NCBI RefSeq assembly: GCF_051020955.1
Contig: NW_027476096.1
Coordinates: forward strand, 372,001 to 436,000
Length of the DNA: 64,000 bases
Source: Megalopta genalis
Taxonomy: Eukaryota > Arthropoda > Insecta > Hymenoptera > Halictidae
Reading direction: 5' to 3'
The translations under genes and the position numbers were made by a program. Under the pieces are notes generated by a model that did not search any database, was not told where the DNA came from, and was given only the letters and a program-made list of their open reading frames with translations. Numbering within the stretch: the first letter of the stretch is position 1; each line of letters opens with the position of its first letter. Of this stretch, positions 1 to 10,763 are shown one piece after another.

Positions 1-254
1 TGGCAACTCAAACTGGAGCTCCCTGCTCCCAATTTTTTAATTGTTCAGCTGACCAGTTAAAAAGTTCCTTTGATTACTAACCAATTCAGCGGAACCAGCA
101 CTCCATTAAGTGAAACACTACTTGATGAAGGTAACTACAAAGTTTGCGAATAGTTGGAATTCCACACAGCTTAAAGTCTCAAATCTTCGATTCGAAATTG
201 TTAGTTTGATAATCTAGGTACGTGTTCACCTGCAAGTGGTGATCACTGTTTTCA

Positions 255-1738
255 TACAGTAGTGGTAACGTGATGTCAAATTGACTCCGTATCAACAATA
301 TTGACTTGGTGTCAAATTGACTTCATACCAAATAATGGTGACTTGATTTCAAATTGATTTCGTATCAATAATAGTACTTGATGCCAATTAGACTCCTTAT
401 AAACATTGGTACCACTATTGATTCAAGTCACCACTAAAGATACAGAGTCAAGTTGACTTCAAGTCACAACTATTGATACAGAGTCAAATTGACTTCAAGT
501 GACCACTATTGATACGGAGTTAAATTGTCTTCAAGTCACCACCATTGATATGGAGTCAATTTATCTTCAAGTCATCACTATTGATACGGAGTCAATTTGA
601 CTTCAAGTCACCACCATCGATACGGAGTCAATTTGTCTTCAAGTCATCACTATTGATACGGAGTCAATTTGACTTCAAGTCACCACCATTGATATGGAGT
701 CAATTCGTCTTCAAGTCATCACTATTGATACGGAGTCAATTTGACTTCAAGTCACCACTATTGATACGGAGTCAATTTGTCTTCAAGTCACCACTATTGA
801 TATGGAGTCAATTTGACTTCAAGTCACCACTATTGATATGGAGTCAATTTGACTTCAAGTCACCACTATAGATATGGAGTCAATTTGACTTCAAGTCACC
901 ACTATTGATACGGACTCAATTTGTCTTCGAGTCACCACTATTGATATGGAGTCAATTTGACATCAAGTCACCACTATTGATACGGAGTCAATTTGTCTTC
1001 GAGTCACCACTATTGATACGGAGTCAATTTGACTTCAAGTCACCACCCATCGATACGGAGTCAATTTGTCTTCAAGTCATCACGATTGATACGGAGTCAA
1101 TTTGACTTCAAGTCACCACTATTGATACGGAGTCAATTTGTCTTCAAGTCACCACCATCGATACAGAGTCAATTTGTCTTCAAGTCATCACGATTGATAC
1201 GGAGTCAATTTGACTTCAAGTCACCACAATTGATATGGAGTCAATTTGTCTTGAAGTCATCACTATTGATACGGAGTCAATTTGTCTTCAAGTCATCACT
1301 ATTGATACGGAGTCAATTTAACTTCAAGTCACCATCATTGATATGGAGTCAATTTGTCTTCAAGTCATCACTATTGATACGGAGTCAATTTGACTTCAAG
1401 TCACCACCCATCGATACGGAGTCAATTTGTCTTCAAGTCATCACGATTGATACGGAGTCAATTTGACTTCAAGTCACCACTATTGATACGGAGTTAATTT
1501 GTCTTCAAGTCACCACTATTGATACGGAGTCAATTTGTCTTCAAGTCACCACTATTGATATGGAGTCAATTTGACTTCAAGTCACCACTATTGATACGGA
1601 GTCAATTTGACTCTAAGTCGCCACTATTGATAAGGAATCAGTTTGTCTCCAACTCGTCACTATTGATAAGGAATCAATTTGACTCCAAGTCGCCACTATT
1701 GTAGTGATATGGAATGAATTTGACGTATATCACCAGTT
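255..1738. repeat. 36-bp tandem array with inverted left arm
   Basis: About 36 units of a 36-bp repeat (core CACCACTATTGATACGGAG then a GTCAATTTGACTTCAAGT-type half) run from about 412 to 1738. Roughly four diverged units at 255-410 run in the opposite orientation, so the array folds back on itself near 410. Units tend to alternate between a GACTT form and a GTCTT form, giving a loose 72-bp higher-order period. Because 36 is a multiple of 3, the array yields long open frames repeating SQFDFKSP and SQFVFKSS; these are artefacts, not a protein. A one-base insertion (CACCACCCATC) at 1041 and again at 1402, 361 bp apart (10 units plus 1), marks an internal segmental duplication. Confidence 0.95.
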
Positions 1739-1756
1739 AGAGTCAGTTTGACGTAC

Positions 1757-2670
1757 ACAGTGTGACAATTAATTTTCAAGAGCGGCGCCATATCTCAGCA
1801 AGTAGTGACGACATCTGTTGAGTGAGTCTTCTAAGAAAGATCAATAATCTTTAATTGTATCATGGAACAAAAAGCGGTTATTAATTATTAAATTAATGCA
1901 GCAAATGTATGACTATGCTTGTTTAAGTCGGTGAAATGTTTTCTTGTCGCATAAACGATTTCTGGATGATAGACAATCGCTAGAAGATGATCAATATACG
2001 AGAAGGACAATTTCAATTGAAAAATCTGGAACGGTCGAAAAAATACATAATTTTATTGTAACATGTAATATTCTATTGACTCGAAGAATTCTTCGCGTCG
2101 TATCCATCCATCGATTATCAAGATCCAAACAGTTGGACACTGTTGCACGATAACGCATCATCTCACAAGTCACTCATTGTTCGTCAATTTTTGGCCAGAA
2201 ATCAAGTCTGCGTGCTCTACCACCGTATTCACCCGGTTCGGCCTCGTGCGACTTCCCTTATTTCCAAAATTGAAATTGGAATTAAACGGATGCTTTTTCG
2301 AAAACATTCCGACCATCATAACACGGGAACTAGAGGCGATACCACAAAAGGAGTTGAATCATGCATTTCAGATTATTTTGAATAGAACATGAAATTTGCT
2401 GTATGTTGTTTCTGTCGTGTTTTATTGATCCGATCTTAAAAATGATTAATTTTGCAGTGTGTATATCACCACTCAAAAGTTAGTTCCCTATCAAAATTAT
2501 AATTTTCAACAGCAGTCTGGCTTTATATTTGGAGGGAAACGACCATCGTCGCTTCAATGATATCCCTTTGAATATTCTCAAATGATTCTTTCGACCACAT
2601 ATTTGTTGATGCCACTCCATTTCCCTGCAAATAGCCTAACACTTATAGCACACCTATTGAAAGCATCACG
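1757..2670 (+). mobile_element. Decayed mariner-like element, composite 3' end
   Basis: The sequence from about 1757 matches the mariner 5' regions at 13681 and, inverted, at about 32755. After the transposase remnant come a 3' end with TATATCACCACTC at 2463 and a further 200 bp that also has a counterpart in the 31.4-31.9 kb copy. That extra 200 bp looks like the tail of a second mariner (in the other copy it ends in a GDYFE-type C-terminus), so both loci share a two-element composite. The central part of the gene is deleted. It directly abuts the 36-bp array. Confidence 0.75.
1862..2390 (+). pseudogene. Mariner transposase pseudogene
   Basis: Starting at an ATG (MEQKAVI), the frames give HKRFLDDRQSLEDDQ and SGTVEKIHNFIV from the N-terminal helix-turn-helix region. 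After a large deletion they give HDNASSHKSLIVRQFLA (the second catalytic aspartate block) and then, in a shifted frame, FPKLKLELNGCFFEN and RELEAIPQKELNHAF. Family knowledge: mariner transposases are about 345 aa with a D,D34D triad; here the first aspartate block is missing and the D34D block is frameshifted. It cannot make a working transposase. The fused piece at 1944-2153 is a deletion artefact. Confidence 0.85.
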
Positions 2671-3403
2671 AAACAGTTACAAGTATATGACAGTTGATGC
2701 ATTAATCACGCTTTGACAGGACTGAAATATCGCAGCAACAGAGCTTTTGATACGATTTCATGGAAGCCTCGTGATCCTGACGTATACTATCATGGCTTGT
2801 CACTGTGCCCCTATCGCGCGGGATTTCAACCAATTTGATATTCACTTCCATCACGTATTCTCGATCGAAAGCCTTTCAAACGTCAATATTATTAAACCGT
2901 CAGATCAGTGTAAATACGGAAAACTATTATCACGTAATAACATTAGGAATAATGTAAGTTCACGTGAGAACAATAATAGCATGAAGAAAAATAAGAAGAT
3001 TTTGCACTAATATATATTGCAGTAGAATGAGTTATGCCTAATACAATATTCTTTTAAACAGTATTTTTTCGTACAGTTTTTTAGGTACAATAAAACGATG
3101 CAATTTTTCTGTCAACTTTTTAAAAATAATATTTGCTATTCGTGAGATATTGATGGGCTAATTTCACCTTTCTAGGCCGTTCACAAACGTTCTTTGTAAG
3201 TTGTGTTGTTTTTTATATTTAGTAAAATTAATTATTCAGTAAACTAATAATCCTTCGACATCAATGTAAATGTACTAATGTATAACAAAATTTATGATTG
3301 TAAAAAGTGTAGGTGACCTTGAAATCTCTGAAAATTCACTAACTGAATGAACTGAATAACTTTTGTTAATAAAATTTTTCAGCATTTCCAAAAATATCAG
3401 ATA

Positions 3404-3704
3404 CACAGGGTGTCTCAAAATTATGTTATTTCCAGAAAATGAGACGATCCTGAGGTTATTTGAAGTAACTTTTTCCTTAGCGAGAATGCAATGCGTGCTT
3501 CGTTTACGAGTTATTAACGAAAACCACTGACCAATGAAAGATAATCTCGGTTGACGTCAGCCGAGTACGCCTCTCATTGGCCAGTGTTCGTGTTAATAAC
3601 TCGTAAACAAGGTCGCGATTCACATTTACGTTAAGAAAAAAATTGCTTCAAATGTCTTCGGGACCCTTATTTCCCGGAAGTAACATAATTTTGAGACACG
3701 CTCT
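3404..3704. mobile_element. Palindromic MITE, CAGGGTGTC family
   Basis: The element begins CAGGGTGTCTCAAAATTATG and ends with the inverted counterpart TTTTGAGACACGCTC, with arms of well over 100 bp folding onto each other. The internal marker ACTTTTTCCTTAGCG is followed by GAGTTATTAACGAAAACC and later its complement. Family members here: 4393, 17868, 21269, 22920 (half), 26635, 27820 (half), 30173 (fragment). The TA-type target is seen clearly at other copies. It has no coding capacity, so it is non-autonomous. Confidence 0.85.
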
Positions 3705-4392
3705 ACTTAGTTGGCTTCCCCCATCAGATATGTTTAGTTATGATTCCCTGTGTACAATTCGTTATACCCATACATCAGCTAGCTCAAGTGTGATTAATCA
3801 TTAGAATGACAAACGTGACATTACCGTTTGTTCCCAAGATGGTGATTATTTATGTTTCAACATGTTATTATAAATAATGGACCCACCAATGTCAGCAGAG
3901 AAGAGAACAGGGTGGAATAATACAGAAACGTAACAGAATAACAAACATACAGAATACTCGCAGGACATTTAGAAAGACGTAATGCAGTAACTAAAATGAT
4001 AAACCATGGAAATAGCTCGAAACTACTAACACAGCACGTAAAACTCACTATACTGCAGATAAAACCATAACTCACCGCGGACCAAATGACGCTGGTGTAT
4101 AAAGTAGTAAAATTAACATGAATATTGTGTCCGTTCTTAAATGTAAATGTTATCCGAATGCATTGTGACACGAAAAACATCTTTGTGTAAAAGTTACATG
4201 AAATGTTTCAAAGTTATTGAGGATATGTATCGTGATGGTAGGAAGCTCATAGCATCCTTCAAAAACATAATATCGCTATAAACTATTACGAGATCAACAT
4301 AAAATTGTTACTATATACTATCTTTCTCTCTTTTATTTTTATATGCATTATAAACGTGATAATTATGTCCAACTTTACTTTTTACGTGTACG
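3705..4392. other. Unannotated stretch between MITEs
   Basis: Sequence of ordinary AT content. The only long open frame (minus strand 3857-4180) is hydrophobic and without recognisable motifs; I see no gene here. Confidence 0.5.
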
Positions 4393-4720
4393 TGGTGTGG
4401 CAAAAATGTTACAAGCTCTTTCAAGAGGTAATTTTAAACAACTTTTTCTTTACGAGAATGTTGGTTACGGATATTAATGAAAAACACGGACCAATCAGAG
4501 AGCGAGTAGAGCGGATAAAGTAGCGCGATAGCGAGCTCGACGTGACAGTGTCCACGAGGGCGGGGCATCAGCCGCACTCGCTCTTTGATTGGTTCGTGGT
4601 TTTCGTTAATAACTTGTTCACGAAGCCGCAGAGAACATTTTTTCTGAGGATAAAGTTACTTCAAATAACCTCAAAAGACACCCTTTTCGAGGCCTTACGA
4701 GATTTTTCGGATACCCTGCA
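4393..4720. mobile_element. Palindromic MITE, CAGGGTGTC family (degraded)
   Basis: Left end GTGTGGCAAAAATGTTAC and right end ATACCCTGCA, with complementary arms meeting in a GC-richer centre at about 4490-4590. It shares the AACACGGACCAATCAGAG and CAAATAACCTCA blocks with the family. The short open frames at 4305-4775 are fortuitous readings of this palindrome. Confidence 0.75.
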
Positions 4721-6089
4721 ATTACGTATAACGTGCTCATTCAAATTTTTCTTAATATTTGAACCATGCCAATAACCTCAAAAATTATCACAAAATTCTA
4801 GTATTTTATTTTGACAACTTAAAATTGAAAAGTTAAGTTGCATCACATCGATTGCTTTTTCACAATTCTCACACTTAATGGATCCTAATAAAATGAGGAA
4901 GGTGTAATCAGAGTTGAGCAGAATTAGTTACATTGTAATTTGTAATTGTAATTGGAGTGCAATTACAAAACATGTACTAAATAATTAAAATATATTAATT
5001 ACGAATTACTTTTACAATTGAATTATGAATATGAATTACGATGTAATTGAATTAAAATTACAAATTAAGAAATAATAAATTAAGTTAAAATTAAATTGTA
5101 ATTAACCATATATCGTGTGTTAAACTCACAATTTTTTATTAACGAATTTACATGGAAATAATGTTATGTTAATATTACGAAAACAATGTCACGATGTTAG
5201 AGTTATTAAGAACGTAACATCATTTCTGTATTAATGAATGAAAAGTTCAGGTTCGTATTTAGAGGGTTAATAGGTATTTTATATTATAATTACTCTAATT
5301 AGTGTTTAAAATCCTCCATTTTTAAAAATTACTCATTAATTGTGAAATACTTTACACTAATATTATAATATTATAATTACTCTGCGGATTTATATGCAAA
5401 GTAAAAATTGTCTGTGTCAATTGTAAGAAATAGAAACTAGACTCAAAATAATTTCTTCTTTAAATATTTTGATAGATTCAAAATACAATTTTAAATTGCG
5501 TCAATTTTGTCAGAAAATAGAACAGTTGAAACAACTGATTCCTAATAAATGACAATCTGAAGTGTGATATTTATCATGGCATGGTAATCAAGTGAAAGAA
5601 GTTGTTTAGTAATTTTCGACAAACATTAAATCCCTATAGCTTATAGTACCAGTAATTGTGGACGGAAGTTCAAAGTTGATGATTTTCAAGGGCTCCGTAG
5701 TTTAAGGGTTAAGCTATACTCAATCATTATGGATTCAACACGCTGTAACTTTATTAGAACAATTCACCTCGTTAGGGAGATATTATCGCGGAAATTTGGA
5801 GGAAATGAAGTGCTCTACAGGAAATTGCTACTACATGGAGGCTTCAGTGTTAGTTTTATACATGATGCTGCTTCACTACAACGTATGACGGTCCTTACAT
5901 TCAGTTATCCTGTGAATTTCGCTTTAAAATTTTATGTCGCTATCATGAAATAAAGTCTTATACGGAAAAATGTTGTGGAATATCTAAAGAAATTAAGAAA
6001 AAAGTTTAATAGATTAATAATAAACTTATTTGCGATATATGTAATTCGCGTAATATAATAAACGTGAATTTAATGTAATAAAAGGAAAC
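4721..6089. other. AT-rich stretch with AATTAC simple sequence
   Basis: Positions 4930-5105 are low-complexity combinations of TAATT, GTAATTG and AATTAC. The rest is AT-rich. A CTGCGGATTTATATGCAAAG block at 5383 looks like one end of the GACTGCGGA MITE family (see 7545). An open frame at 5729-5953 has no recognisable motif. No gene supported. Confidence 0.5.
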
Positions 6090-7150
6090 TATGACAAATA
6101 TTGACATTTTCGCGACGAGCAATAACCGGACAAAACGTTCACTTGAATACGACATATAATTTTCAAAAATCTGTAGCAGAATAAATCTTTCCGGCAATTT
6201 ACTTCGAGCCAAACTGTTTGTTTAAAAACTTCGTTTTTAAGAGATTCTTGTCTGAGTCCATCTAATGTTATTTCGAAAGAAAATAATTGTTCCACCGCTG
6301 CGGAAGATGGAGAAAACGTGTAATTCCTTATTATCGGATGATCATTTAAAAACGCCGATCTGATAGTTAGGGCACCGTATAATGTCCAAGAAGAATTTCA
6401 CAATTGTCTCAAATAATTATTTCAAACAATTATAAAAATAAAATAACATATTATTTGAAAGTGATCACTGTTAGTGATCGAGGACGATTATCTTAAACCA
6501 AGAACTGCAATAAACTTTAATATTATCCTCCTCATTTGTTCCATACCGACTTGAATCTATAGGGTTATCCAAACTGAGTGTCACATCTTTAAATTGAAAT
6601 AAAACACAAACTATTTGAAATATTTCAGGATTCTTCATTTTAATATATCCAATTTTCCATTACATTATTACATAATTGGGGTTCTATTTCATTAATGGCG
6701 GCTATTATATTGTTTTTTAGCTCATCAATCGTTTGTGGTTTATTGATATAAGCTTTACTTTTTAAAAAACCCCATAGACAAAAATCGAACATTGCATGAT
6801 CTCGGAAGGTCAATTACTTGAATCAAAAATTTCGCGAAGTGCACGGAAACAAGTTCGAATAGAACTTGAATGTTTATAACAATTTTTAACAATTTGCACA
6901 CGTTGCTACATAGTGTAACGTTCTATGATGATTTGTTTACGATTAATGATGACGTGTGTGAAATATAACAAATAGCGATAAAACCGTTTAGCACTGCTAT
7001 CTGTAAAGATTTTGAACCTAACCTAACAATTAAAATTTTCTATATAAAAATAACCGATGATCAACAATCACAGACATTAAAATAATCATGAAATAGAAGA
7101 ACATGCCGTTTTAAATACTATTTCAAATAATGCCACTTGAAATATGCCCA
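6090..7150 (-). mobile_element. hAT-like element copy 1, fragmentary and interrupted
   Basis: Positions 6090-6480 are homologous to 8330-8790 (shared blocks TTACTTCGAGC, GAGTCCATCTAATGTT, CTGCGGAAGATGGA, TTTCACAATTGTC). Positions 7110-7150 match 8830-8870 (TTTCAAATAATG then CACTTGAAATATGCCCA). Between these lies a different transposase remnant (6640-6911), so this copy was interrupted. The hAT assignment comes from the paralogous copy at 7781-8870, which carries a transposase C-terminus. Confidence 0.6.
6640..6911 (-). pseudogene. Internally deleted insect DNA transposase (WGFLKSK type)
   Basis: On the minus strand an ATG at 6911 is followed at once by a stop, then QRVQIVKNCYKHSSSIRT and FRALREIFDSSN. 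This is the N-terminal helix-turn-helix region typical of a widespread insect Tc1/mariner-superfamily transposase. It runs within a few bases into DFCLWGFLKSKAYINKP and TIDELKNNIIAAINEIEP, the C-terminal end of the same protein. The whole catalytic core is missing, so N- and C-terminal ends are fused by deletion. GGGTTATCCAAACTGAGTGT at 6561 may be the element's terminal repeat. Family membership is inferred from motif resemblance. Confidence 0.7.
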
Positions 7151-7544
7151 CGTCTTAGGTCTTGTAGGCCGGGAACACCACGTAAGGGTTAAAGATGGGG
7201 ATTACGTGTCGTCCTGCGCTACACATGAAGTGATGGGGTGCATTAGATAGATAGGTGCAACTATTTAGATATGTCACAGCATAATCACCGTCTTTGTCCT
7301 CGTCCCCGAGTTTGACACCTGCACACGTGCTCAATCTTGACAATTTGAATACCCAATCCATCTTCCAACGGGTTCAGATAACAACGTCTTCAGAAAATAC
7401 ATTCAGTATCGTCATCGCCTACCAATTAAGAATCATCGTTGGTTCTCCGATGAGAGACTGTTTCCTATACTTTTGTGTTGTTCTAATTCAGGTTCAGTTA
7501 TTGTTTACAAGGAACGTCGTGCTGTGCCGTTTGAGTCAATATTA
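7151..7544. other. Unannotated stretch
   Basis: Mixed-composition sequence with two overlapping short open frames and no motif; nothing I can name. Confidence 0.4.
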
Positions 7545-7703
7545 GACTGCGGATTTGTTTGCAAAATAAAAATGTGCTGGATGAATCACGTGAGACAGGT
7601 GCCAGATTTAATTCTTACCATAATAATTTTAATTATTCAAATTTGTCCACTGTTCTAAATTGCATCTACTCATTTTTGTTACAAATGCATAAAATCCAGG
7701 GTC
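7545..7703. mobile_element. MITE, GACTGCGGA family
   Basis: Starts GACTGCGGATTTGTTTGC and ends GCATAAAATCCAGGGTC, imperfect inverted termini flanked by TA on both sides. It is 159 bp, AT-rich and non-coding. The same family recurs at 12883, 44441, 45749 and 46666, with probable partial ends near 5383, 19430 and 62330. Confidence 0.75.
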
Positions 7704-7780
7704 TAGTGATTATATCGCTTCCGTAGTGTCTTCGCTTAATTAGTAGCCAGTGCCTTTTCTCGCAGGTGACAAACTGTAAG

Positions 7781-8870
7781 CAGTGGCGGATTAAGGTGTA
7801 CCGGGACCCGAGGCGCAACACAATTGAGGTTCCTAATATGCTGTGACACGCTATGACAAATATAGCCATTATTAAAAAGGTTTTATTTTAAAATGGAAAC
7901 ATCATTAATACGAAAAAGTTCAACTTATAAAATTTTATTTGTAGTATCGAATAATTAATTTAAATAACAGCTTTCCTGGATTTTTGATTTGGAAACTTAT
8001 TGACGATTTCTTCGTAGTCTAAAGCATTTACTATATCATTTTCAATGAACGTCAGAGCAAAATCATTTAAAACGGTCCGCATTTAAAGCTTCACGCGCAT
8101 TACAAATTGTCATGGCAATAATTATTTTTAAAATTGTTTTCACATTGGTGAATGTGGATTTAAGTCCTTTGAGTATAAATTTTTACATATCTTCGAGGTC
8201 TAAAATGGCGAATTTCATCAGGAAATAATTCACTTCGATTCCTCAATTTGCGAAATTGTTAATTTAAAATAAAAATAACGTCGACCCGTTTAAAGTAACA
8301 GCAATTTCAAATAATGAATTGTCTCGTTATATTTTCATTTCAAATATGACAAGAGAAATGATCTTTGAAATTCTATGCAACGAACAGATTTTATTTTAAG
8401 GAATCTTTGAAGTTATTTGCTTCGAGCTAAATTCTTCCTTCAAAAAGTTCATCCCTAAGAGAGTTTTATTCGAGTTCATCTAACATTGTCGCGAGAGCGA
8501 ATAATCGTTCAACTGATGCGGAAGATGGAAGATGGTTGATGTACTTACATAAAAATGTTTCTTATTATCCGATAATGATTTAACACAGTCAGAACGGTCG
8601 TTTTATGTTGCAGAAATATCAATGATGATGTTAATATAAACCAGACTGAGAACTGATAATTAAATTATTATATAATTTCCAAAATGTATTTCACAATTAT
8701 CTTAAAAGTAATTACTTCATATAATTATAAAACAACATGCAACTTGAAATAATACTTGAAACAATGTTATTTCTAAAATGATCACTGGTATGGAAATAAA
8801 AAAAAAATAATAAAATAATAAATAAATAAATAATATTTCAAATAATGTCACTTCATATATGCCCAGGTTT
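7781..8870 (-). mobile_element. hAT-like element copy 2
   Basis: The left end CAGTGGCGGATTAAGG at 7781 is a typical hAT terminus. Inside lies a minus-strand transposase C-terminal remnant (7960-8160), and further in (8330-8790) sequence shared with 6090-6480. I could not find the opposite CAGTGGCGG terminus near 8870, so the right limit is set by homology to copy 1. Confidence 0.65.
7960..8160 (-). pseudogene. hAT transposase C-terminal dimerisation domain remnant
   Basis: Read on the minus strand, STFTNVKTILKIIIAMTICN resembles the F-P-N-hydrophobic start of the hAT C-terminal (dimerisation) domain. After a short deletion and stops come TFIENDIVNALDYEEIVN and KFPNQKSRKAVI then a stop. The IENDI..x..DYEEI..KF..QKSRK tail is characteristic of the zf-MYM1-like group of hAT transposases. 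The segment carrying the usual ERSFS-LK-IKN block is missing. A clear pseudogene. Confidence 0.75.
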
Positions 8871-9122
8871 ATTTGTGACAAACATTGCAAAGTATACAGA
8901 CTTCTCCAATAGTTTTGAAACGATCAATTATTTCAGAAATAAAGCATTTTGGAAGAAAATGTCTAAGATAAAAGCACAGAAATATTAAACATTCTATTGA
9001 GCTTTCGTTAGCCTTTTTAACTCGAGACTCTTTGAAAACCCTCCACTTTGTATTCTAAAATATCAGAGAGGTCACTTTTTTGGTGACTTCAGAGGCATAA
9101 TAAGTAGACGTTTCATTTTTAA

Positions 9123-9265
9123 AAAACAAAAACATTAAATAAAATAATTAAATATTAATATTAACTTTTTTCTATTTAACTACAATAAAAATTGTGGTGT
9201 GTGATACATTCTATTCCACTACTTTAGTTCTAGTAAGATTTATTCTTATTATTCTTATTATTATT
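9123..9265. repeat. Dispersed repeat, inverted copy of 13216-13354
   Basis: About 140 bp with only scattered differences from the reverse complement of 13216-13354 (shared GTGGTGTGTGATACATTC and CCACTACTTTAG). The two copies are 4 kb apart in opposite orientation and run into TTATTA repeats at the same end. Family unknown. Confidence 0.85.
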
Positions 9266-9330
9266 ACTGTTATTATTGTTATTATTATCGTTGTTTCATC
9301 ACTTATTATTGTTAATGTTATACTATATAC
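9238..9330. repeat. TTA/TTG trinucleotide microsatellite, imperfect
   Basis: Run of TTATTATTATTACTG-like trinucleotides, with interruptions toward the right. Confidence 0.8.
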
Positions 9331-10503
9331 CAATGTCATTCCATTACCTTCTTATCGAACTTCATAAAGTCTTTGGCAAGCCATGATTTCACCCCTTGAC
9401 TTATACTCGACCTGTGTCCTTGTCGCATCATATACCTGAAACATTTGCATTAACAAATTATATTTACACGTATCCTATACATGACTGTCCATCCCCATAA
9501 AATGAATTCGGTCATACAAGATGCAACAAAAAAAAGTACGTGCTATAAACAAATCATGAAATCATGTAAAATAGAGATACAAAACGACATCGATCATAAA
9601 TAAATAATAATTTTTAAAATGTCGAACTTCTTGAAACATATTGTTAAACAATATACAGGGGTATAAAAATTAACACTAATAAAAATGTTCAAAAAATTTA
9701 TTTTTATAACTTTCTAACTTAATTTTGTAAGGCGTTCGAATACCTACGTTGCGAGAAAATTCGAGGTTTTCATATACTTTTTAAAATTATTTAGGTTAAA
9801 TAATAAGTAAATAAAAGCTTATACTAAATCGAAAATTTTTGATATTTTGACATTTACATACTCTACTTTAATATACCGTAAAGAATTTTTCCCTTGAATA
9901 TTTATCTACACGTATGGCGTAGAAGTCAAAGTTATACTAGTGTTTGAATACTTTTGTTATGCACTGTATAGTTACGAGTTAAATAAAGTTTATATATAGC
10001 GTTTAGAATTATTCTTTGTTAATTAATTTTGTCGACTTAATGGGTCGACATCCATATTCAAAATCTAACTCTTGATCTGATTCCTGATTGCATTTTATAT
10101 GCACTTTTCCACACGATCATTAATTCTGGCTTTGTTCTCTAATGCTCGCTCATCGGAGAATTCGTTACGATTATATCAAAGAATCATTCTTCATTCTATT
10201 GATAGCTTTCTCGAAAATGGAGTCTCGGAAAAAGAATTGAATCCTACGGTTTCGATTTATTTCAATATGTACTATCACTTTATTTCTCGTACACTGTTAA
10301 CGATTAAAAATTACAGTAATTTCTTGTGTCTTGAATCACCACGAAAACAATTAGGTCGTGTCACTAGTTGCATGTTTAACACTTGAGCTGTGGGCTCCGG
10401 GTCATTTTGATCCAGAGTATTTAAATTACTCAATTTTCGGCAAAGAAGTTAAATAAATTGCTGTTTCATTAGGAACAACAGAGAGACTAATAACATTTTA
10501 TAT
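9331..10503. other. Unannotated stretch with a Tc1-like end
   Basis: At 9656 a lone ACAGGGGTATAAAAATT resembles a MITE end. At 9935-9968 the reverse complement reads CAGTGCATAACAAAAG then TATTCAAACACTAG, the usual pattern of Tc1-like termini, with TA outside. No transposase remnant was found between. The open frame 10099-10386 has no recognisable motif. A TTAACACTTGAGCTG at 10377 resembles a piggyBac-type end without a visible partner. Confidence 0.5.
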
Positions 10504-10763
10504 ATGAGACGTTTATTTTGTAATTAGCCTAAGTCCATTTATTTCAAATTCCAGGTATTTAAGGATTTTTCGTTTTAACAAATTTAAAAATATTGATAAC
10601 TGATAGCATGGTAGTATAATGTTTTTGTGTTTCTAAAAGTTGTTGCGTTCCACAGGCTTTGCTGAAATGAAATTATATATAACGTAGGAATGTAAATATT
10701 AAAATAACTAGCTCGATGTTTTTGGAAAATGGACTTAGACCATTTTCAAAATAAACAGCTCAT
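10504..10763. mobile_element. TIR element, GAGCCGTTTATTTTGAAA family
   Basis: Left end TGAGACGTTTATTTTG and right end TTTTCAAAATAAACAGCTCA, flanked by TA. The internal sequence (e.g. AAAACATCGAGCTAG in complement) matches 35955-36195 in the other orientation. 260 bp, non-coding. Confidence 0.8.

Noticed and set aside
545..1704. Repetitive open frames of 60-145 codons (SQFDFKSP-type)
   Set aside because: They are readings of a 36-bp tandem repeat whose period is a multiple of 3. Frame breaks by single-base insertions are tolerated, and there is no start, splice or signal context.
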